From Taklimakanibacter deserti (GTDB lineage Bacteria; Pseudomonadota; Alphaproteobacteria; Rhizobiales; Aestuariivirgaceae): 64,000 bases of DNA. The position numbers were made by a program, and so were the translations under genes. The notes under the pieces are model-generated. The model was not told the origin of the DNA, ran no database searches, and worked only from the letters and a program-made list of their open reading frames with translations. Positions 28,494-37,583 of this stretch are shown piece by piece (the first letter of the stretch is position 1; the number at the start of each line of letters is the position of its first letter). Location of the stretch: assembly GCA_003574785.1 (NCBI GenBank), contig QORU01000005.1:124001-188000 (forward strand). Reading direction: 5' to 3'.

Positions 28494-28916
28494 TCAGGAT
28501 TTCTTCATGCCGCCGAGCGCGCAGACGATCTTCCATTCCTCCGCGCTCACCGGCTGCACCGAGAGGCGTGAATTATTGACCAGCACCATGTCCTTGAGCC
28601 GCTTGTCGGCCTTGCACTGGGCGAGCGTCACCGGCTTCGGCACGTCTTCCACCGCGCGGATATCGACACATTCCCATGGGCCATCCTTGGCGGTCGAATC
28701 GGGATGCGCGAGCTTCGCGACCTCGACGATGCCGACGACCGCCTTGCTCTCACCCGAGTGATAAAAGAAGCCTTTGTCGCCGAGCTTCATGTCCTTCATG
28801 TTCTTGCGCGCCTGGAAGTTGCGCACGCCGGTCCATTCCTCGCCGGCCTTGCCTTTCGCCTTCTGCTGCTCCCACGACCAGGTTTCGGGCTCCGATTTGA
28901 ACAACCAATAGGCCAT
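28494..28916 (-). CDS. EVE-domain protein (PUA-like fold)
   Basis: This protein has 140 residues from the ATG at 28916, whose first base is shared with the preceding TGA (TGATG). The EVE signature is at once visible: MAYWLFKSEPETWSWEQQ, then WTGVRNFQARKNMKDMK, GDKGFFYHSG and VVGIVEVAKLAHPD. EVE domains bind modified bases, and the family resembles thymocyte nuclear protein 1. A nucleic-acid-binding role is likely but unproven. Its neighbours YciI, GpsA and TsaD are the usual ones in this order. Confidence 0.92.
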   Translation of the reverse strand: MAYWLFKSEPETWSWEQQKAKGKAGEEWTGVRNFQARKNMKDMKLGDKGFFYHSGESKAVVGIVEVAKLAHPDSTAKDGPWECVDIRAVEDVPKPVTLAQCKADKRLKDMVLVNNSRLSVQPVSAEEWKIVCALGGMKKS

Positions 28917-29209
28917 CACTTCACCTCCGGATTTTTGAGACCCCATTTCCAGGCGCGGATTTCCACCGCCGCGAACAGCCCGGCCTTCGTGTAAGGATCG
29001 TTCTTGGCGACTTCCTCGGCCCCTGCCCGGTCATTCGCCTCGACGATGACGAGCGAGCCGATCGGACTGCCGGCCTCGTCGGTGAAGGGACCGGCCGCCT
29101 TGAGCCGATCGCCCAGGCCGTTGAGATAATCGATATGGCCGGGCCTCTCCTTCATGCGCAAATCGACCGAATTGGGCTTGTCCGTGCAGATCAAGGCATA
29201 GAGCATCAT
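28916..29209 (-). CDS. YciI-like protein
   Basis: This protein has 97 residues; two adjacent ATGs make the start 29209 or 29206. It shows the YCII fold: start MLYALICTDKPNS, RPGHIDYLNGLGDRLKAAG with the conserved His-Asp region, and SLVIVEANDRAGAEEVAKNDPY. Its Asp-His pair resembles a catalytic dyad, and function is unknown in most organisms. It overlaps EVE by one base and follows gpsA by eight. Confidence 0.9.
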   Translation of the reverse strand: MMLYALICTDKPNSVDLRMKERPGHIDYLNGLGDRLKAAGPFTDEAGSPIGSLVIVEANDRAGAEEVAKNDPYTKAGLFAAVEIRAWKWGLKNPEVK

Positions 29210-29217
29210 GTTATCCT

Positions 29218-30207
29218 TTAAGCGCGATGGAATTCGGGGTTGATGGGGCGCGCCAAGAGCCGCGCAATTTCTTCCTCAGGGTTCGAGCCGCCGTCAATGA
29301 CCGCATGGACGGCGGTCGCGATCGGCATGTCGATATTCTGCACTTTGGCGAGCTCAGCGACAATCTTGGCCGTGGCGATGCCTTCGACGGTACCCTTGGC
29401 CAGAGCCTTGGCTTCGCTCGCACTCTTGCCCTCGCCCAGCGCCAGTCCGAAGGAGAAATTGCGCGATTGCCGGCTCGAGCAGGTGAGCAGGAGATCGCCG
29501 AGGCCGGAAAGGCCGGTCAAGGTTTCGGGCCTGCCGCCCAAGGCCTTGCCGAAGCGCGTCAATTCGGCGAAGGCGCGGGTGGTAAGGGCGGCACGGGCGC
29601 TGTCGCCGAGATTTTTTCCGGCCGCGATCCCGCAGGCGATCGCCAGCACATTCTTGACGGCACCGCCCAGCGCCACGCCGCGCAGATCATCTGAGGGATA
29701 GATGCGGAAGTTCGTGAGGCTCAAAGCCTGGGCCCAATCCTTGGCGAGCCTGAGATGGGGTCCGGCCAAGGTCACCGCCGTCGGTTGCCGGCGCGCCACA
29801 TCGGCGGCGAAGCTCGGGCCCGAAAGCACGAGGCCGGGACAGTCGGGCAGGCAATCGGCGAGCACTTCCGGCATGAGCTCGCCGCTGTCGGCCTCGATGC
29901 CTTTGGCGCAGACGATAACCGGAACGCGCAAGTCGCGGAACTGGCCGAGGACCTGGCGCAGATGTTGCGCCGGGACCACCGCCAGCACCGCCTCCATGGA
30001 AGCGAGGTCCTGGGGCGTGTTCGTGGCGACGACCGCCTTGCCGAATCTGATGCTGGGCAGCCGCGCGGCGAGCGTATGGCTGGCATTGATCTCTTCTGCC
30101 GTCTCGGGCCGGCGCGCCCAGATCGTCACCTGATGGTGGGCGCGCTCGGCGACGGCGGCGAGCGCCAGTCCCCAGGCACCCGCGCCGATGATGCCGATGC
30201 GGCTCAC
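29218..30207 (-). CDS. gpsA: NAD(P)H-dependent glycerol-3-phosphate dehydrogenase
   Basis: This protein has 329 residues. The start is a GTG at 30207 overlapping the tsaD stop (GTGA); no ATG fits the N-terminus. The Rossmann motif [14 protein letters not shown] (4-17), [12 protein letters not shown], the catalytic lysine in [13 protein letters not shown] and [11 protein letters not shown] are present. It reduces dihydroxyacetone phosphate to glycerol-3-phosphate for phospholipids. Coupled to tsaD, and followed by YciI and EVE. Confidence 0.95.
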   Translation of the reverse strand: MSRIGIIGAGAWGLALAAVAERAHHQVTIWARRPETAEEINASHTLAARLPSIRFGKAVVATNTPQDLASMEAVLAVVPAQHLRQVLGQFRDLRVPVIVCAKGIEADSGELMPEVLADCLPDCPGLVLSGPSFAADVARRQPTAVTLAGPHLRLAKDWAQALSLTNFRIYPSDDLRGVALGGAVKNVLAIACGIAAGKNLGDSARAALTTRAFAELTRFGKALGGRPETLTGLSGLGDLLLTCSSRQSRNFSFGLALGEGKSASEAKALAKGTVEGIATAKIVAELAKVQNIDMPIATAVHAVIDGGSNPEEEIARLLARPINPEFHRA

Positions 30208-31289
30208 GCTTTCACTCCCGCACCCGTCATGCGCTTGGCCTCGGGGTCGAGCGGCCAGCGCGCTCGCGCTTGTGCATCGAGAGGATCGGTGAGGCCGAGG
30301 GCGAGGCGCTCGGCGCCGGCCCAGGCCACCATCGCGGCATTGTCCGTGCACAGATGAGCCGGCGGGATGATGAGGGAGAAGCCATGCCGGGCGCACAGCG
30401 TCTCGAAGGTGCTCTTGAGCCTGCGATTGGCGGCGACGCCACCCGCCACCACCAGCACCGGCTGGCGGACATCCGCGAACGTCGCCTTGAACTGCTTGAG
30501 CGCGCGGGAGAGCCGGTCGCGCATCACATCGGCGATCGCCGCTTCGAAGCCGGCACAGATATCGGCCTTGTCGGCGGGGCTGAGCCGACCCAGCGCTTCG
30601 ACCGTCTCACGGACGGCGGTCTTGAGGCCGGAGAAGGAGAAATTGCAGCCCTGGCGGCCCCTGAGGGGGCGCGGGAAGTCGAACCTCCCGGCATCGCCCT
30701 TCAGCGCCAGCGCCTCGACCTGGGGCCCGCCCGGATAGGAAAGGCCCAAAAGCTTGGCCGTCTTGTCGAAGGCCTCGCCCAGGGCGTCGTCGATGGTGGT
30801 GCCGATGCGGCGGTAGCGCCCCACCCCCTCGACGATCTGGATTTGCGTATGGCCGCCCGAAATCAGGAGCAGCAGATAGGGGAAGTCGAGGGGCCATAAG
30901 AGCCTGGCCGTCAGCGCATGCGCTTCCAGATGGTTAATCGCGAGCAGCGGCTTCGCCTTGGCGAGCGCCAGCGCCTTCGCCGTGGTGAGGCCGACCAGGA
31001 GACCGCCGATGAGGCCGGGGCCCGCGGTTGCCGCAACGCCATCGATGTCGTCGAGCGTGAGACGGGCCTCGGCGAGCGCCGTCTTGATCAGCCGGTCGAG
31101 ATGGCTCGCATGCGCCCTGGCCGCGATTTCGGGCACTACGCCGCCATAGGGCGCATGATCCTTGATCTGCGACAGGATGACATTGGCGAGGATCAAGCCC
31201 GAGCCGTCGGGATGGCGGCGCACCAGGGCCGCCGCGGTCTCGTCGCAGGAGGTTTCGATGCCTAGAATGGTCAAATCCGGTGCGGCCAT
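30204..31289 (-). CDS. tsaD: tRNA threonylcarbamoyladenosine (t6A) synthesis protein TsaD
   Basis: This protein has 361 residues. It has ASKHA-fold motifs: [16 protein letters not shown] at the start, the metal-binding [13 protein letters not shown] (His-x-x-x-His), SGGHTQI and GGPQVE. With TsaB and TsaE it transfers threonylcarbamoyl to A37 of ANN-decoding tRNAs. The gene is divergent from hemC (69 bases between starts), a conserved arrangement in Rhizobiales. A tRNA-Thr, a natural substrate, lies 4.5 kb away, probably by chance. Confidence 0.96.
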   Translation of the reverse strand: MAAPDLTILGIETSCDETAAALVRRHPDGSGLILANVILSQIKDHAPYGGVVPEIAARAHASHLDRLIKTALAEARLTLDDIDGVAATAGPGLIGGLLVGLTTAKALALAKAKPLLAINHLEAHALTARLLWPLDFPYLLLLISGGHTQIQIVEGVGRYRRIGTTIDDALGEAFDKTAKLLGLSYPGGPQVEALALKGDAGRFDFPRPLRGRQGCNFSFSGLKTAVRETVEALGRLSPADKADICAGFEAAIADVMRDRLSRALKQFKATFADVRQPVLVVAGGVAANRRLKSTFETLCARHGFSLIIPPAHLCTDNAAMVAWAGAERLALGLTDPLDAQARARWPLDPEAKRMTGAGVKA

Positions 31290-31358
31290 GAATGTCGATG
31301 ACGTCTGGGGTGTAAGAGATTAAGAGGAGCCCGGTAAATAGCATTTCGTGGAGTTGAC

Positions 31359-32288
31359 TTGCAAACGCCTCGCCTGAAAATCGGAAGCCGCGGCTCGCGC
31401 CTGGCGCTCGCCCAGGCCGAAGAGACGAGACTTAGGCTCTGTGCCGCCCATGGCTTCGATCCGGCCGATATCGAAATCGTGGCCATCACGACGACGGGCG
31501 ACAGGGTGCGCGACCGGCCGTTGAGCGAGATCGGCGGCAAGGGTCTCTTCACCAAGGAGATCGAGGAGGCGCTGCTCTCGGGCTCAATCGACCTCGCCGT
31601 CCATTCGATGAAGGACATGCCGGCGCAATTGCCTGAAGCTCTGGTGATCGCTGCTTTGCTGCCGCGCGAGGACGCCCGCGACGCCTTGATCAGCCCGCAT
31701 TGCGCGAGCATTCGTGACCTGCCGCCATCTTGCGTCGTGGGCTCGGCCTCGGTGCGCCGCCAGGCCCAGCTCAAGCGCATCCGCCCGGATATTTCCGTGG
31801 TCAATCTGCGCGGCAATGTCGAGACGCGCCTCGCCAAGCTCGATCAGGGCGAGGTCGCCGCGACCTTCCTCGCCTGCGCCGGCCTCAACCGTCTGGGGCT
31901 TTCGCATCGCATCACCGCACCCGTTCCCGAGGAGGACATGCTACCGGCGGTGGCGCAAGGCGCCATCGGCATCGAGATCCGCGCCAGCGATGATTCTGTC
32001 CGCGAGCTTCTGGCGGCGATCAACGACCTGCCGACGGAGACCGCGGTCGCTTGCGAGCGTGCTTTTCTCGCGAGCCTCGATGGCTCATGCCGCACGCCGA
32101 TCGCCGGCCATGCGGTGATCCGCGAAAATCACCTGGAATTTCGCGGCGAGGCCTTGACGCTCGACGGCAAGATGACCTTCACCGCCAGCCGGACCGGCGC
32201 GCTCACGGACGCCGCCCGCCTCGGCCGCGATGCCGGCGAGGAGGTCAAGGCCAAGGGTGGCCGGCATCTCGTCGATCTCTTCTCCTGA
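31359..32288 (+). CDS. hemC: hydroxymethylbilane synthase (porphobilinogen deaminase)
   Basis: This protein has 309 residues, read from a TTG at 31359 with GGAG eight bases upstream; no ATG precedes the conserved LKIGSRGSRLALAQA. Motifs VHSMKDMPAQLP, VNLRGNVETRLAKLDQGEV and the dipyrromethane cofactor cysteine in LDGSCRTPIAGHA are intact. It joins four porphobilinogens into the linear tetrapyrrole used by HemD, whose gene follows one base later. Confidence 0.95.
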   Translation: MQTPRLKIGSRGSRLALAQAEETRLRLCAAHGFDPADIEIVAITTTGDRVRDRPLSEIGGKGLFTKEIEEALLSGSIDLAVHSMKDMPAQLPEALVIAALLPREDARDALISPHCASIRDLPPSCVVGSASVRRQAQLKRIRPDISVVNLRGNVETRLAKLDQGEVAATFLACAGLNRLGLSHRITAPVPEEDMLPAVAQGAIGIEIRASDDSVRELLAAINDLPTETAVACERAFLASLDGSCRTPIAGHAVIRENHLEFRGEALTLDGKMTFTASRTGALTDAARLGRDAGEEVKAKGGRHLVDLFS

Positions 32289-32289
32289 C

Positions 32290-32976
32290 ATGCGCCTCAT
32301 CGTCACCAGGCCTTGGGAAGACGCCGAGCCTCTCAAGGCGAATCTCGAACGGCTCGGTCATGAGGTGATCGCCTCGCCTTTGCTCGAGATCGTGCCACGC
32401 CCCGATATCGAGATCCCGGCCGGACCCTATCAGGCCATCGCCCTGACCAGCGCCAATGCCATACGCTGCCTTGCCGGCAGTCCGCTTCTCGGGCGCTTGC
32501 GCCATCTGCCGGTCCTGGCGGTCGGGCCGCAATCCGGGGCGGCGGCACGAGAGGCGGGATTTGCCGCCATCAGCGAAGCCGGCGGCGACGGCGAGGGGCT
32601 GGCGCGCCACATCATTGCCCAAGCAAGACCTGAATTGGGTCCCCTTCTCTATCTGTCGGGCCTCGACACGGCGAGCGACTTTTCCGGCCGTCTCGCGCGC
32701 GCAGGCTTCGCGGTGACGCGCGTCATCGTCTATGAGGCGCACCCCGCGACCGCGCTCGTAACGGAGGCGGCGCGCGCCGACGGCGTTCTCCTTTATTCGC
32801 CACGCTCGGCCCGTTTGTGGCTCGATCTCGCCGCCAAAGCGGGCGTTGCGGCAGATGTCATGATGCATTTTTGCCTGTCGCCGAATATTGCCGCGATTTT
32901 GCCCGACAGCTTTGCCACACGGGTCGCGGCGCGGCCCGAGGAGGCAGCGCTTCTGGAAATCATTGGCCGAGCCTGA
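32290..32976 (+). CDS. hemD: uroporphyrinogen-III synthase
   Basis: This protein has 228 residues. This poorly conserved family is recognised by RLIVTRPWEDAEPL at the start, AIALTSANAIRCL, VLAVGPQSGAAAREAGF and DGVLLYSPRSARLW, together with its place right after hemC. It closes and inverts ring D of hydroxymethylbilane to uroporphyrinogen III. Confidence 0.92.
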   Translation: MRLIVTRPWEDAEPLKANLERLGHEVIASPLLEIVPRPDIEIPAGPYQAIALTSANAIRCLAGSPLLGRLRHLPVLAVGPQSGAAAREAGFAAISEAGGDGEGLARHIIAQARPELGPLLYLSGLDTASDFSGRLARAGFAVTRVIVYEAHPATALVTEAARADGVLLYSPRSARLWLDLAAKAGVAADVMMHFCLSPNIAAILPDSFATRVAARPEEAALLEIIGRA

Positions 32977-33009
32977 ATTTTTCGGGCAAGATTTGCGACA
33001 GGATGAACG

Positions 33010-34149
33010 GTGGCGATGACCAATATCGAAAACGAATCGCAAGGGCCTGAGGCACGACGTCCCGTCATCGATCTCGAGGCGGAGGATATTTCGCCCCCCG
33101 CCGATACCGGCGACACTGGCGATCTGGGCGAGACCGAGGCCCCGAAAGAGGAGGCGGTTTCACCACCGCCACCGCCGCCGGAGCGCACACCCTTCTGGAC
33201 CAAGGGCCGCATCGCCGGCGCGGCCGCCGTCATCGCCGCTCTCCTCGGCGCCTGGGCCTATCGCGAATTCGGCGCGCATTGGTGGCCGCCTTCGGCCATG
33301 TCGGCGATGGAAGAGAAGCTCGGCGTGATCGAAGCCTCGAACCGAACGCTGAACGAGCAGCTCGTCGCGCTCTCGGGGGCTTTCGACAATCTCAAATCCG
33401 GCACCGCGCAAACGGCCGAGGAGCAGGCACAGAAGACGGAAGCTGTCGAGACGAAGCTCGGCGATCTGGACAAGGCCCTGAGCGAGCTTCGCCAGTCGGT
33501 TACGAACCTGGGCTCGGGCGAAGGGGGCTCGGCCGATCCCGCGGCTCTCGCCGACGTCACCCGGCGCATCGAACAGCTCGAGCAGCAGGTGGCAGAGCTG
33601 CGCCAGGGCGCAACGACGACCACGACGCCCACGACCGGAAACGAGGAATTCGCCCGGCTGTCGCAAGCGCTCTCCGATCTCAAGGCCAAATTCCAGGCGG
33701 GCGTCGCTTATAAGGACGAGCTCGATCGCATCGCCATCTATGTGCCGCAGAATGCCGATCTCGCCGAGCTGGCGCCTTTCGCCGCATCGGGCCTTGCCAA
33801 TGCGCAAGTGCTGGGCGGCACTCTCGAGGCGCTCGTGCCGACCCTCGCGGGCCGGAGCTCGGGGGATCCCGCGACCGCCGAAACCAGCGGCTTCTGGGCC
33901 TGGATGGGGACCGTGGTGAAGATCCGCGACCTCAACACGCTGGACTGGGCCGATCTCGCGCGGTCCGCGGCGGGCGATGCCAAGGCCGGCGATCTCAAGG
34001 CGGCCATCGCCAGGCTCGAGGAACCTGGCGGCGAGCTGCCGCCCGAACTCGCCCAATGGCGCGACAAAGCGCGCCAGCGGCTCGAAGCGGAAGCGGCGAT
34101 GGCGCAATTGGCGGCAGCGGTGACGCAGATCATCATGGGCAAGCCATGA
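33010..34149 (+). CDS. mitofilin-like inner-membrane protein (COG4223 type)
   Basis: This protein has 379 residues from a GTG at 33010 (AGGA six bases upstream); ATG 33016 is the alternative. Order of parts: acidic/proline-rich N-terminus to about residue 57, one transmembrane helix (about 66-82), coiled coil (about 95-200) and a C-terminal helical domain. In alphaproteobacteria such a protein between hemD and the HemY-like gene is homologous to mitochondrial Mic60. It probably shapes or organises the inner membrane and is unlikely to be a heme enzyme. The stop overlaps the HemY-like start. Confidence 0.8.
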   Translation: MAMTNIENESQGPEARRPVIDLEAEDISPPADTGDTGDLGETEAPKEEAVSPPPPPPERTPFWTKGRIAGAAAVIAALLGAWAYREFGAHWWPPSAMSAMEEKLGVIEASNRTLNEQLVALSGAFDNLKSGTAQTAEEQAQKTEAVETKLGDLDKALSELRQSVTNLGSGEGGSADPAALADVTRRIEQLEQQVAELRQGATTTTTPTTGNEEFARLSQALSDLKAKFQAGVAYKDELDRIAIYVPQNADLAELAPFAASGLANAQVLGGTLEALVPTLAGRSSGDPATAETSGFWAWMGTVVKIRDLNTLDWADLARSAAGDAKAGDLKAAIARLEEPGGELPPELAQWRDKARQRLEAEAAMAQLAAAVTQIIMGKP

Positions 34150-35681
34150 TTCGTCTTCTCGTCCGCTTCCTGCTGCTTGCCGCTTTGGCGGCGGGCTTTG
34201 CCTGGATCGCCGACCGGCCGGGCACCATCGTCATCCGCTGGCTCAATCGCGAGATCGAAACCTCGGTGCTGGCGGGCCTCGCCGGCCTCGTCTTCGCCGT
34301 GCTGGCGCTGTGGTTCCTGTTCTCCCTGCTGCGCCGGCTGATCGGCACGCCCGGCGCCATCACCGGCTATTGGCGCTTCCGCAAGGCACGCCGCGGCTAT
34401 GAGAGCCTGTCGCGCGGCATCATCGCTGCCGGCGCCGGCGACGGCCAGGGCGCCCATCGCTTTGCCACGATCGCGGCCAAGAACCTGACCGATGAGCCTT
34501 TGCTGAAACTCCTCGAAGTGCAGGCAGCGCAGCTCAAGGGCGACCGCGCCAAGGTCAGGCGCGGTTTCGAGGAGATGCTGAAGGCGCCGGAGACCGAGGC
34601 CTTGGGCCTGCGCGGCCTGTTCGCCGAAGCGCGCCAGTCGGGCGATCTCGCTGCGGCGCGGGGCTTCGCCGAGCGGGCACTCAAACTCAATCCGGCGCTG
34701 GGCTGGGCGTCCTCGGCGATGCTCGCCATCCAGTCGCAGGCGCGCGACTGGGATGCGGCGCTGACGACGCTCGAGGCGCAGCGCAAGACCAGCCAGGTCG
34801 GCGCCGATCAGGCGCGGCGCATGAAGGCGGTGCTGCTCGCCGCCAAGGCGCTGGCGGGCGAAACCAAGGAACCGAAGGACGCCCTCGATTGGGCGCTCGA
34901 AGCCCATAAGCTCGATCCGGCGCTGGTGCCGGCCGCTTGCGTCGCGGCGAGGCTTTATGCCGCGCAAGGGGCGCAGCGCCGCGTATGGCGCGTCATCAGC
35001 AAGAGCTGGGACGTCGCTCCTCATCCCGACCTCGCCGAGGCTTACGCCTATGCCCGCCTCACCGATTCGCCGTTGGATCGCTATGAGCGCGTGCGCCGGC
35101 TGATCGGATCCTTCCATGGCGGCAGCGAAGGCGCCTACGCCCTGGGCCGGGCCGCGGCCGGCGCGCGCCAATGGGACGATGCGGTGAAGGCGCTCTCAGC
35201 CCTTGTCGCCAATGAGCCGCAGGCGCGGGTCTGCGCCCTGATGGCCGAGGTCGAGGACGGCCGCGGCGACAAGGGCCGGGCGCGCGAATGGCTCGCCCGC
35301 GCGGTCAGGGCGCCCAGCGATCCCATGTGGGTGATCGACGGCGCCGCCTCGCCTTACTGGACGCCGGTATCGCCGGTCACCGGCGAGCTCGCCTTTGCCG
35401 AATGGAAGGTGCCTTTCGAGGCCTTGCCGCGCCGGGCCGCGGCGCCCGAGCCCGAGGAGCCGCCTGTCGAAGAGACGGCCTTGCCGGCCCCCGAAGCCGC
35501 CGCCCCGCCCCCCGCCCCCAAGCCGGTGGAACCTGCATCCCCAGCCCAAGCCCCGGCATCGCCGCCCGCCGCCAAGGCGCGGTCCAAGCCGCGGATCGTC
35601 GAGCCTACCCGTCCGCCGGACGATCCGGGCCTGCCCGAGGACGATCCGGAACCGGCCGGAACGGCGGATTATCGCCGCTAG
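34146..35681 (+). CDS. HemY-like membrane protein with TPR-like repeats
   Basis: This protein has 511 residues from the ATG at 34146 (ATGA overlap). Two transmembrane helices (about 4-22 and 40-65) with the HemY_N sequence ADRPGTIVIRWLNREIETSV between them are followed by helical TPR-like repeats (for example ARGFAERALKLNPALGW). A proline/alanine-rich acidic tail (from about 440) has low complexity. This HemY is not protoporphyrinogen oxidase; it is a scaffold-like protein at the end of the hem locus whose role in heme synthesis is uncertain. Confidence 0.86.
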   Translation: MIRLLVRFLLLAALAAGFAWIADRPGTIVIRWLNREIETSVLAGLAGLVFAVLALWFLFSLLRRLIGTPGAITGYWRFRKARRGYESLSRGIIAAGAGDGQGAHRFATIAAKNLTDEPLLKLLEVQAAQLKGDRAKVRRGFEEMLKAPETEALGLRGLFAEARQSGDLAAARGFAERALKLNPALGWASSAMLAIQSQARDWDAALTTLEAQRKTSQVGADQARRMKAVLLAAKALAGETKEPKDALDWALEAHKLDPALVPAACVAARLYAAQGAQRRVWRVISKSWDVAPHPDLAEAYAYARLTDSPLDRYERVRRLIGSFHGGSEGAYALGRAAAGARQWDDAVKALSALVANEPQARVCALMAEVEDGRGDKGRAREWLARAVRAPSDPMWVIDGAASPYWTPVSPVTGELAFAEWKVPFEALPRRAAAPEPEEPPVEETALPAPEAAAPPPAPKPVEPASPAQAPASPPAAKARSKPRIVEPTRPPDDPGLPEDDPEPAGTADYRR

Positions 35682-35710
35682 TTGAAATCGCGGGGCGAAC
35701 CCTGTATCAG
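35682..35710 (+). promoter_or_regulatory. candidate promoter of tRNA-Thr
   Basis: TTGAAA (35682-35687), 17 bases, then TATCAG (35705-35710), with the mature tRNA starting 23 bases further on. It begins right after the stop of the HemY-like gene. Confidence 0.45.
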
Positions 35711-35732
35711 TCCGCCCATTCCAAGCCACGGG

Positions 35733-35808
35733 GCCGCCTTAGCTCAGTCGGTAGAGCGGCGCATTCGTAATGCGTAGGTCAGGTGTTCGAGTCACCTAGG
35801 CGGCACCA
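35733..35808 (+). tRNA. tRNA-Thr (anticodon CGT)
   Basis: The cloverleaf is complete. The acceptor arms GCCGCCT (35733-35739) and AGGCGGC (35798-35804) pair perfectly. The D arm is GCTC...GAGC. The anticodon stem GCGCA/TGCGT has one G-T pair, with loop TTCGTAA giving anticodon CGT (35766-35768), which reads ACG. The T stem AGGTG/CACCT carries the TTCGAGT loop. CCA is encoded. Confidence 0.97.
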
Positions 35809-35822
35809 TTTTTAAATGAAGA

Positions 35823-35883
35823 ATCTGCGCTCGGAGTTATGGCGACCCTACCCGGTGATTCCAGAGCGCAGATCCAAATTGCT
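35823..35883. repeat. 10-bp inverted repeat downstream of tRNA-Thr
   Basis: ATCTGCGCTC (35823-35832) and its exact complement GAGCGCAGAT (35874-35883) are separated by 41 bases. They lie between the tRNA and the orphan gene. This could be a terminator-like structure or the remains of an integration event; neither can be decided from the sequence alone. Confidence 0.55.
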
Positions 35884-35912
35884 TCAATCGTTATCGGTGA
35901 AAAGCAAGGCTA

Positions 35913-36404
35913 TCAGGGACCAGTCTTTATCGGTCCCGGCTTAGTAATACCGCCGACGCCGAGGTTTCTGCCGGCCGCGGTAAAGCCATACCCAAGCCAC
36001 TGAAGCCAAGAGGATTCTCCGCGCAACCCTACCTGGAATTCCAGGCGAATGCGGACTTCTCCTGGATTGGGCGCGCCTTCACCATCCGTCGTCCATTTCA
36101 GATTTCTGATGATCCATTCCTGCTCATCATCCTCGTCAGCATCGGTGTTCTTGAAGCCGTTGATGGTCACGTGCGGGACACAAACCTGAACGTCGCGCCA
36201 CCAAGGCCCTACTTTCAAATGGACCTCATACCAGGATGTAGAGTCGTCTTCATGGCCCTGAAGCGCGATACTTTCATTCGAGAATTGCTCGAGATCGACT
36301 TCACCTGAAACGACCACGTGTTCCCACGAGGGATCCGTGGGTTTGAAACGGAGACGATGTTCGGGGACCATCAGAGACGCGGGGATTTCGACAATCTCAG
36401 CCAT
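35913..36404 (-). CDS. hypothetical protein of unknown family beside tRNA-Thr
   Basis: This protein has 163 residues and no recognisable domain. It is acidic in the middle (a DADEDDEQ run), rich in Trp, and its alternating hydrophobic pattern suggests beta strands. No signal peptide or membrane segment is present; the last 20 residues are Gly/Pro-rich. Codon choice looks less GC3-biased than neighbouring genes (many third-position A/T), and the gene stands alone, with its 3' end toward the tRNA. This fits, but does not prove, acquisition by transfer at the tRNA. Confidence 0.6.
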   Translation of the reverse strand: MAEIVEIPASLMVPEHRLRFKPTDPSWEHVVVSGEVDLEQFSNESIALQGHEDDSTSWYEVHLKVGPWWRDVQVCVPHVTINGFKNTDADEDDEQEWIIRNLKWTTDGEGAPNPGEVRIRLEFQVGLRGESSWLQWLGYGFTAAGRNLGVGGITKPGPIKTGP

Positions 36405-36602
36405 GGCAATTAACCTCTGTTGCTCGAGGCCCCATCGCGCTTTAGCAGAATGCCATCTTGAGAATGAACTTGGCTGAAATCTAGTGTTCAGTCTCTATTC
36501 ATTTGGCGCCTTCCTCAGAGCATGGCTGCACCCCTGTTGACGCCACAGTTCAAGGACGCGGCTGAGTGTCAGGGTGTGGTTTTGTCCCGCCTGCACCGCT
36601 CC

Positions 36603-37349
36603 TCAACATGAAGATGGCGGAAGATTTGCGGCCCGGCAGCGTGCTATCGCCCGCGCGCGGATGAGCGACCAGGCGTTGGCGAGCTTCTCGGCCTCAACGC
36701 GTTGCTCGCCGGTCATCTGCGCGGAAATCGCATCGCGCTGCTTGGCCGCATTCGCGTGACCTGCGGCAGAAGCGAGGCTCAGCCACATATAGGCCTGTAC
36801 GTCGTCGCGCGAAATGCCGCGGCCTTGCGAATAGAGAAGGCCGAGCCTCATCTGTGCCGTGGCCTCGCCCTTCTCGGCCGCAAGCCGGTACCACTTCTCG
36901 GCCTGCCAGCCATTCTGCGGCACGCCACGGCCTTCATCGTAAATGAGGCCGAGCGCCAGCTGGGCGGCGATATGGCCCTGCTGCCCGGCAAGCCGATACC
37001 ACTTCATTGCGCTCGACTGGCTCTTCGGCACGCCGCGGCCCTGCTCGTAGAGGCGAGCCATGGCATACTGGGCGGGCGCATGGCGCTTGGTGACGGCTTG
37101 CCGATACCATTTAAGCGCCTCGGCATCATTGCGGGCGACGCCATGGCCCTCGGCATGCATGAGGCCGAGACTATACATGGCTGCCGCGTGTTGCTGCCGG
37201 GCGAGCTCACCCCAGAGAGCAAGTGCCTGCGCATAGTCGCCGTGCTCGCGGGCGGCCAGACCATCCTCGAATTGCCCGGCGCGGAGCGGCTGCGTCAGAA
37301 GAAGGCAGAGGGGCAAGACGCTCAGTTTCATCAGTGAGCGGAAAATCAT
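36603..37349 (-). CDS. secreted Sel1-repeat protein
   Basis: This protein has 248 residues. A signal peptide (LPLCLLLTQPLRAG, cut near residue 24) precedes about five Sel1-like repeats with the pattern A-x-x-x-LG-x-x-Y-x-x-G-x-G-V, for example AQLALGLIYDEGRGVPQNG. Sel1 repeats are alpha-solenoids that mediate protein contacts. It is probably periplasmic. Some relatives influence exopolysaccharide or the cell envelope; here the role is unknown. The gene is isolated. Confidence 0.88.
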   Translation of the reverse strand: MIFRSLMKLSVLPLCLLLTQPLRAGQFEDGLAAREHGDYAQALALWGELARQQHAAAMYSLGLMHAEGHGVARNDAEALKWYRQAVTKRHAPAQYAMARLYEQGRGVPKSQSSAMKWYRLAGQQGHIAAQLALGLIYDEGRGVPQNGWQAEKWYRLAAEKGEATAQMRLGLLYSQGRGISRDDVQAYMWLSLASAAGHANAAKQRDAISAQMTGEQRVEAEKLANAWSLIRARAIARCRAANLPPSSC

Positions 37350-37583
37350 ACGGCGTTATTTAACACAGAAGGCGGTAGGTTCAGAATTTTCTCTAACCTC
37401 GCGGATACCGCGAAAGCTGCCTATGGCGGCACGGGCAGGTTGCTGCGGTTGCGGCGCGACTATTGCCCAACAGGAACCGTAACCATACGTTGGCCCCTTG
37501 GCATCGTGAGCCAATATCCCGTCCCAAATGCTTGCCTGTATCCCGGACTGGTCCTTATATTTGCCTCAACTTTCGAGGCGTCG

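Noticed and set aside
34146..35681. HemY as protoporphyrinogen oxidase
   Set aside because: No FAD-binding motif; the sequence is the two-helix plus TPR type of HemY.
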